Shown here: positions 32,500 through 37,440 of the stretch, piece by piece
Layout of the letters: every line of letters begins with the position of its first letter
Position numbering within the stretch: position 1 is the stretch's first letter
Assembly (NCBI GenBank): GCA_017615635.1
Contig: JAFZZR010000019.1
Location: 1-37,440 of the forward strand
Length of the DNA stretch: 37,440 bases
Reading direction: 5' to 3'
DNA from: Lentisphaeria bacterium
GTDB taxonomy: Bacteria > Verrucomicrobiota > Lentisphaeria > Victivallales > UBA1829
Position numbers and translations under genes: made by a program
The notes under the pieces: generated by a model
Told to the model about the DNA's origin: nothing
Databases searched by the model: none
Seen by the model: only the letters and a program-made list of their open reading frames with translations

Positions 32500-34671
32500 T
32501 CACTCTCCGGCGTTTGTACCGCGATCGGTCTCCTCGCGGTAGACGGTAAGGCGTCCGGCGGGGACGGCAGATCGTTTTGCCGCCTCTTTATGAAGTTTGC
32601 GGAAGTGTTCGTAGATGACGTACTGGCTGCGCGTCTCCTCGAATTTTCGTGTGGAAAGCGTTGATGAATAGCGGTTTCCTGCGATCATGCGGCGTCCCTT
32701 GCGCCGGTCGGAAAGCTCGGCGGACAGGATGAGGTCCAGATTTTTCCGGAGTTCCGGTTCGGCAATGGGAAAGAGGATCTCGATGCGTCTCTTCAGATTG
32801 CGGGGCATGGCGTCGGAGCTCCCGATGAAGTATTCGGGATTTCCGTTGTTTGCGAACCGGTAGATCCGCGCATGCTCCAGAAAACGGTCCAGAATGCTGA
32901 CGATCCGGATCCGTCCCCGGGCCTCCGGCGGCAGCGCGTGGGGATTCACGCCGCAGATCCCGCGGACGATGAGCTCCACGCGGACTCCGGCTTCGGCGGC
33001 GCGGTAGAGATGTTCGATGACTTCGCTGTCGATGATCGCATTCAGTTTCATGGTGATGCGGCCCGGATTGCCGGGGGCGGAGAGGGCGCGTTCCCGGTCG
33101 ATCATGCCCAGCAGCCGTTCGCGGATCGTAAAGGGCGAGACCAGAAGCCGGGACCAGACGGGCGGATCGGAAAACCCGGTGATGACGTTGAAAAGGGAGG
33201 CGGTGTCCCGTGCCAGCAGTTCGTCGTCGGAAAAATATCCCAGATCCGTGTACTGACGGGCCGTCTTTTCGTTGTAGTTGCCCGTGCTCAAATGAACGTA
33301 CCGGCGGATCCCCGCGGGCTCCCGGCGCACGATCAGCAGCGCCTTACAATGGACCTTCAGTCCGGCGATTCCATACACCACGTGGGCTCCGGCCTCGGCC
33401 AGTTCGCGGGCGCCCCGGATGTTGTTTTCCTCGTCGAATCTCGCCTTGATCTCGAAGAGGACCGATACCTGTTTTCCGTTCCGTGCCGCCCGTACAAGAG
33501 CGGCCACAACCGGCGAGTTGCGGCTGACGCGGTAGAGCGTCTGCTTCACGGCCAGCACGTCGGGATCGTCCGCGGCCTCCTCCAGAAGCCGGAGCACGGG
33601 GTCGAACGATTCGTAGGGATGATGGAGCAGAAAAGGTCCGTTGTCCCGGATGCAGGCGAACATGCTTTTGTCCCGCGGCGTTTTCGGGGAGGGCAGGGGC
33701 GGCATGGGCACGTCCTTCAGCTCCGGGTGTCCGGGCAGGGCGGCGATCTGCATCATGTTCTTGAGATTGAGATATCCCGGGATCACGAAGACCTGTTTCC
33801 CGGAGATGCCGAGCTGCCGGATCAGCCATCGGCGGGACGCGGCGGACATGCCTGACGCCGTTTCCAGCCGGACGATGGTCCGCCGGGTCGTCTTCTGGAG
33901 TTCCAGCTCCATTTCCGTCAGCAGGTCGGCCACGGATTCGCCGTCGATGGAGAGGTCCATATCCCTCGTGACGCGGAAGGGGGAGCATTCGCGGATCTCG
34001 CATCCAAGAAACAGTTCGGAAAGATTCTCCGCCACGACCTCTTCCGCCGCCACAAAGTATTCCGTCCCGTTTTCGGAGCCCGGCGGGGGCTCCAGGCGGA
34101 GAAACCGGGGAATCAGCGCAGGCACCTCCAGCACGGCAAACCGTTCGGTGCCGTTCCGGCGGAGCCGTATCAGCAGTTCCAGCGCCAGGTTGGGGACCTG
34201 GGGGAAGGGATGGGAGGGATCCACCGCCACAGGCGTCAGAACCGGAAGGATCTCGTGGCGGAAGAGCGAGGATGCCTGTTCCCGCATGGAAGGAGTCAGT
34301 TCCTCCCAGCTCAAAAGGGCGATCCCGTGCCGCCGGAGTTCCGGAAGGATCGTTTTGTTCAATGTCCCGTACTGACGGGTGGTCAGATGCCGGATGTCCC
34401 GGTCCAGCCGGGCCAGAAGCTGTCCGGGAAGATAGGCGCAGGAATCGTGACCGTGCTGCGGGGTATCCGGATCCTGCCGGGCGATGCCGGCGATCCGGAC
34501 CATGAAGAATTCATCCAGATTGCTGCTGACGATGGAAATGAATTTCAGCCGTTCCAGCAGGGGCGTGCCGGGATCCCGCGCCTCCATGAGCACACGGGAA
34601 TTGAAGGAGACCCAGCTGACGTCCCGGTTGATGAACCGCTCCGGATTTTTTTTCTTTCCGGAAGCCGACAT
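32500..34671 (-). CDS. ppk1: Polyphosphate kinase 1
   Basis: A 723-residue enzyme that makes polyphosphate from ATP. The N-terminus FINRDVSWVSFNSRVLMEA and LERLKFISIVSSNLDEFFMV are typical. The autophosphorylated histidine lies in YVHLSTGNYNEKTARQYTDL (about residue 460) and the second histidine in FLEHARIYRFAN (about 597), next to EYFIGSSDAMPRNLKRRIEI. Length and motif order are normal for Ppk1. It lies 20 nt after the Ppx-type gene and has GGAGG before its ATG, so synthesis and breakdown genes are co-transcribed. Confidence 0.96.
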   Translation of the reverse strand: MSASGKKKNPERFINRDVSWVSFNSRVLMEARDPGTPLLERLKFISIVSSNLDEFFMVRIAGIARQDPDTPQHGHDSCAYLPGQLLARLDRDIRHLTTRQYGTLNKTILPELRRHGIALLSWEELTPSMREQASSLFRHEILPVLTPVAVDPSHPFPQVPNLALELLIRLRRNGTERFAVLEVPALIPRFLRLEPPPGSENGTEYFVAAEEVVAENLSELFLGCEIRECSPFRVTRDMDLSIDGESVADLLTEMELELQKTTRRTIVRLETASGMSAASRRWLIRQLGISGKQVFVIPGYLNLKNMMQIAALPGHPELKDVPMPPLPSPKTPRDKSMFACIRDNGPFLLHHPYESFDPVLRLLEEAADDPDVLAVKQTLYRVSRNSPVVAALVRAARNGKQVSVLFEIKARFDEENNIRGARELAEAGAHVVYGIAGLKVHCKALLIVRREPAGIRRYVHLSTGNYNEKTARQYTDLGYFSDDELLARDTASLFNVITGFSDPPVWSRLLVSPFTIRERLLGMIDRERALSAPGNPGRITMKLNAIIDSEVIEHLYRAAEAGVRVELIVRGICGVNPHALPPEARGRIRIVSILDRFLEHARIYRFANNGNPEYFIGSSDAMPRNLKRRIEILFPIAEPELRKNLDLILSAELSDRRKGRRMIAGNRYSSTLSTRKFEETRSQYVIYEHFRKLHKEAAKRSAVPAGRLTVYREETDRGTNAGE

Positions 34672-34691
34672 GATCGTATCCTCCCTGTTTT

Positions 34692-36251
34692 TTATTGCAG
34701 CACCGTCTGTACGGCAAACACCTGGGCGACGAAATCCAGATCCGCCCGGATCACCGACGACTTCACCGGGAACGGGCGCGACTCGTCCGAAAGGATCAGA
34801 AGCCGTTCCCGTTCCAGCCGGATCCGGATCCTCGCGGGATCCAGTCCGCGGGCGGCGAGAAGACAGGCGATGCGGAGCATGGCGGAGAGCTTGCGGACTT
34901 CATCCCTGGCGGAAGCGGACAGAGCCTGAAAATCCGTGTGCTGCTTCAGGGGAATGGTCTTCCGGTGATAGCGGGCCGTGAAGGCGGCGATGATCCGTTC
35001 CTCGCGGGAAAGACCGGGGATCTCGGTGGACGCAATGATGTAGGCGGAATGCTTGTGGTACGCCTGATTGTTGATGAAAAGTCCGCTCTTGTGGAGGATC
35101 GCCGCGATCTTCAGCAGGAGAAGCGGACGCTGACCCAGTCCGTGGAGCGGAGCCAGCCGGGTGAAGAGCAGTTCCGCAAACCTCGTGGTCAGGCGGAAAT
35201 AGGTTTCATCGCAGTGATACCGGAGCGCGGTCCGTTCCGCCAGTTCCAGAGTCTGTCGCTCGAACCGGTCGGTCCCCGTCATGATCTCGTGGGAGAAATC
35301 GAACATGAGTCCCTGTTTCAGGGAGACCATAGGTACCAGCAGCTCGGAGGCGCCCGTGATCCGGAACAGATCGTCCAGAATGATGGCGCAGGGCATGACG
35401 GCTTCCGCCTGATCCCGCGGAATGGCGAACCGGGCGCTGATCTGCTCCATGGAAAGGGAGGAAAGACCTTCACGCATGGCGCCGTATTCGGACCGGGTAA
35501 TTTTCTGCAGACGCGAAGAGACCGAACGGCCCGCATTTTCCCGGAGGATCCGGATGAGGGTTCGCACCGAGGAGCCCATGGCCAGGATCTGGTCGCATTT
35601 CAGGTCGATCCCCGAGTGGTTCAGCTCGCCGAAAGCGTTGTCGATCACCGGCGCCAGATATTCGCGGAGCGCCGTAATGGAGATGGCGCCCGGCAGCAGT
35701 TCCAGCACCCGGAGCGTGCCCAGCTTCAGCGTCTCCGTGAACGCCATGGCCCCCTTTTCGCAGACGCTGATCTGACAGGCACCCGTGCCGATATCCACCA
35801 TCATGGACCTCGTCCGGTAAAAACGGTTCCCCGCGGGGAGAACGTTACGGACGGAGATATAGTTGAGCCGAGCCTCGTCCGCACCCTCATAAATGCGGAT
35901 CTCCATGCCCGTTTCGTGATGGATCCGCTCCAGCAGGATCTCCGCATTGGACGCTTCCCGGACCGCGCTGGTGGCAATGGCCCGGTAGCGGCTCACCCCG
36001 TACTCCGCCATCTTCTGACGGAATCCGCGGAACACGTCACAGAGGATCCGGATCGACGACGCGCTCACGGCGCCCGTCTGAAACACGTTGGCTCCCAGCG
36101 GCACGGAGACATCGAAGTCCTCCAGAATCCGGATCTTCCCGGCGCGCGAGCATTCGGCGATCAGCATCCTCGCGGAGTGCGCCCCCAGATCCATGACCGC
36201 CAGCACGCTGCTTTCCGGCCGGATTTCCTCCGTCTTCCCCGCACGGTTCAT
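34692..36251 (-). CDS. ppx: Exopolyphosphatase/GppA-type phosphatase
   Basis: A 519-residue member of the actin-like (ASKHA) Ppx/GppA family: SSVLAVMDLGAHSARMLIAE near the start, YRAIATSAVREASNAEILLE, a phosphate-binding MMVDIGTGACQISVCEKG, LKLGTLRVLELLP, and a C-terminal helical HD-like part (AAILHKSGLFINNQAYHKHS with AYIIASTEIPGLSREER). The usual second-motif 'GGGS/GGGST' appears as G-T-G-A-C, a deviation. The two ATGs at 36254 and 36251 are in frame; the latter has the better ribosome-binding spacing (7 nt), and the first overlaps the ROK stop. It degrades polyphosphate or pppGpp. Confidence 0.88.
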   Translation of the reverse strand: MNRAGKTEEIRPESSVLAVMDLGAHSARMLIAECSRAGKIRILEDFDVSVPLGANVFQTGAVSASSIRILCDVFRGFRQKMAEYGVSRYRAIATSAVREASNAEILLERIHHETGMEIRIYEGADEARLNYISVRNVLPAGNRFYRTRSMMVDIGTGACQISVCEKGAMAFTETLKLGTLRVLELLPGAISITALREYLAPVIDNAFGELNHSGIDLKCDQILAMGSSVRTLIRILRENAGRSVSSRLQKITRSEYGAMREGLSSLSMEQISARFAIPRDQAEAVMPCAIILDDLFRITGASELLVPMVSLKQGLMFDFSHEIMTGTDRFERQTLELAERTALRYHCDETYFRLTTRFAELLFTRLAPLHGLGQRPLLLLKIAAILHKSGLFINNQAYHKHSAYIIASTEIPGLSREERIIAAFTARYHRKTIPLKQHTDFQALSASARDEVRKLSAMLRIACLLAARGLDPARIRIRLERERLLILSDESRPFPVKSSVIRADLDFVAQVFAVQTVLQ

Positions 36252-37225
36252 CATACGTCTCCTTTTTTGCGGGCGAGGATCGTGGCGCCCACGGCCACGG
36301 CGGCATCGCCCAGGGAGGAAAATACGATTTTGATGATGGATGGATCGATCCCCACCAGATGTTCTTCGAATCCGGCGCGGAAGACGGGCAGCATTTCCTT
36401 CCCCAGTGCGGAGATGACGCCTCCGCCCAGCACGATGCATTCCGGCGCGATCAGCCCCGCCGCGTTGGCCGCCGTCACGCCCAGCATGTACGCGCCCCGG
36501 TTGATGGCGGAGCACACTGCGGGATCACCGGCCAGGTAGGCACGGGCCAGATGCTTGCTTTTGATGTTTTTCGTATTGCGGTTGAATTTGTCGGGCGGCA
36601 GCAGAGTCCGGACGCCGCGCTTGTATACGGCCTTCCGGATGGCTTTCACAAAGGCGATCTTGCTGCAGTACGCTTCCGCACAGCCCCGGCGTCCGCAGCC
36701 GCAGCGCCGTCCGCCCTGACGGATGATCATGTGTCCGAATTCGCCGGCCAGTCCGCGGTATCCCGTATGGAGGCGTCCGTTGGCCACGATCCCGCCGCCC
36801 AGTCCGGTGCCTACGTAGAGTCCCACCGCCGACCGTGCGCCCTTGGCGGCTCCGCAGGTGTATTCCGCCAGAATGCCAAGATTGCCGTCGTTGCCCAGAT
36901 ATACTTCCTGCCCGAGTTTTTTCCGAAAAAGCTCCCGGAGCGAGATATCGCGCCAGCCCAGATTGTTGGCGTAATGACAGTCCCCCGTCTCCGGATCCAC
37001 CGGCGAGGGAACCGCTACGCCTATGTGACTGATCTTGCGCAGGTCCAGATCCAGCTCCCGGAGCGCGGTCCGGCCCAGCTCCAGAATATCGTCTATGATC
37101 TTTTCCGGCGGCGCACCGGAGTCGGTATCCGTTTTAGCCTCGGAGAGCACATGATGGTTTTCATCGGTGACCACCGCATAGATTTTTGTTCCGCCCAGAT
37201 CGATGCCCAATGCCGGTCCGCTCAT
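36251..37225 (-). CDS. ROK-family sugar kinase (glucokinase-like)
   Basis: A 324-residue cytosolic kinase. The ATP-binding motif is GIDLGGTK at residues 7-14. The sugar-binding region has NLGWRDISLRELF, GNDGNLGILAEYTCGAAKGA and VGLYVGTGLGGGIVANG. The ROK zinc site is GFRGLAGEFGH-like here (GYRGLAGEFGHMII) followed by CGCGRRGCAEAYCS. Glucose or a similar hexose is the usual substrate. It is the first gene of the operon with Ppx, Ppk1 and the ABC transporter, and its stop overlaps the Ppx ATG. A promoter is seen at 37268-37296. Confidence 0.93.
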   Translation of the reverse strand: MSGPALGIDLGGTKIYAVVTDENHHVLSEAKTDTDSGAPPEKIIDDILELGRTALRELDLDLRKISHIGVAVPSPVDPETGDCHYANNLGWRDISLRELFRKKLGQEVYLGNDGNLGILAEYTCGAAKGARSAVGLYVGTGLGGGIVANGRLHTGYRGLAGEFGHMIIRQGGRRCGCGRRGCAEAYCSKIAFVKAIRKAVYKRGVRTLLPPDKFNRNTKNIKSKHLARAYLAGDPAVCSAINRGAYMLGVTAANAAGLIAPECIVLGGGVISALGKEMLPVFRAGFEEHLVGIDPSIIKIVFSSLGDAAVAVGATILARKKGDV

Positions 37226-37267
37226 AACCTTGCTCCTGCCACAAATTTTACCGCTTTCAGAGTGCGT

Positions 37268-37296
37268 AAGATACTCCGTTTCGGGGGAAAAGTCAA
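37268..37296 (-). promoter_or_regulatory. Promoter of the ROK-ppx-ppk1-ABC operon
   Basis: On the minus strand: TTGACT, 17 nt, TATCTT, about 42 nt before the ROK start codon. Confidence 0.65.
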
Positions 37297-37404
37297 GCGA
37301 AAACGGAAAACCGTCCGCGTTTTTTTGAGCGTCGAAACACCGGATTTACGCAATCAGATATATTATTTCTGTAAAAAGACATGGTAAAAAATCCGCCCTT
37401 ATGC

Positions 37405-37440
37405 TACATTAGGCCGAACATGAAACAGAAATCAGGAGGT
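37405..37440 (+). promoter_or_regulatory. Extended -10 element and ribosome-binding site of a gene beyond the right edge
   Basis: TGC-TACATT (37402-37410) resembles the extended -10 elements found elsewhere in the window. AGGAGGT at the very end is a strong ribosome-binding site for a gene that starts outside. No good -35 was seen. Confidence 0.4.

Overview
This window most likely comes from a Lentisphaerae (Victivallales-type) gut or anaerobic bacterium. That is an inference from gene content, not from a marker gene. The signs are five pseudopilin genes with the motif [14 protein letters not shown], several paired with secreted sugar-degrading enzymes, plus sugar-phosphate isomerase-like TIM barrels, a GH130/GH78 operon, sodium-coupled transporters and a moderately GC-rich composition. 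No rRNA, tRNA, integrase, transposase or CRISPR array was seen.

Layout. (1) 1-7228, plus strand: a tail of a four-helix-bundle (IVS/S23-like) protein, then three pseudopilin + carbohydrate-enzyme pairs (pilin/truncated GH28, pilin/TIM-barrel hydrolase, pilin/DUF4838). The first two pilins come from a segmental duplication that carries the four-helix-bundle tail and a 7-bp tandem repeat. The second copy is joined into the GH28 gene, which is cut to 149 codons. (2) 7236-13697: serine hydrolase and TIM-barrel isomerase (minus), NSS transporter (plus), CapA-like phosphoesterase (minus), second TIM-barrel isomerase (plus). (3) 13730-25065: an AraC regulator divergent from a pilin-hydrolase-GH130-GH78-flavoprotein operon, with a direct-repeat/palindrome operator and a near-consensus promoter between them, followed by a large SSS symporter. 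(4) 25198-28651: housekeeping genes fmt, RNase G/E, trmB. (5) 28799-29509: an orphan, apparently highly expressed pilin with its own promoter, terminator and complementary UTR segments. (6) 29520-30668: a four-helix-bundle suffix-domain gene lying between two arrays of hairpin-forming 9-bp repeats. (7) 30667-37225, minus strand: an operon ROK kinase - Ppx - Ppk1 - FecCD permease - FecE ATPase, with two ATGA stop/start overlaps.

Two themes stand out. Pseudopilins are repeatedly the first gene of sugar-degradation units, which suggests that each enzyme set has its own envelope/secretion partner. Four-helix-bundle genes are, both times they occur, immediately followed on their 3' side by short tandem repeats (7-bp in one locus, 9-bp in the other). 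In one locus that repeat-bearing flank has been captured as the leader of a pilin gene, where copy-number change would shift the reading frame.
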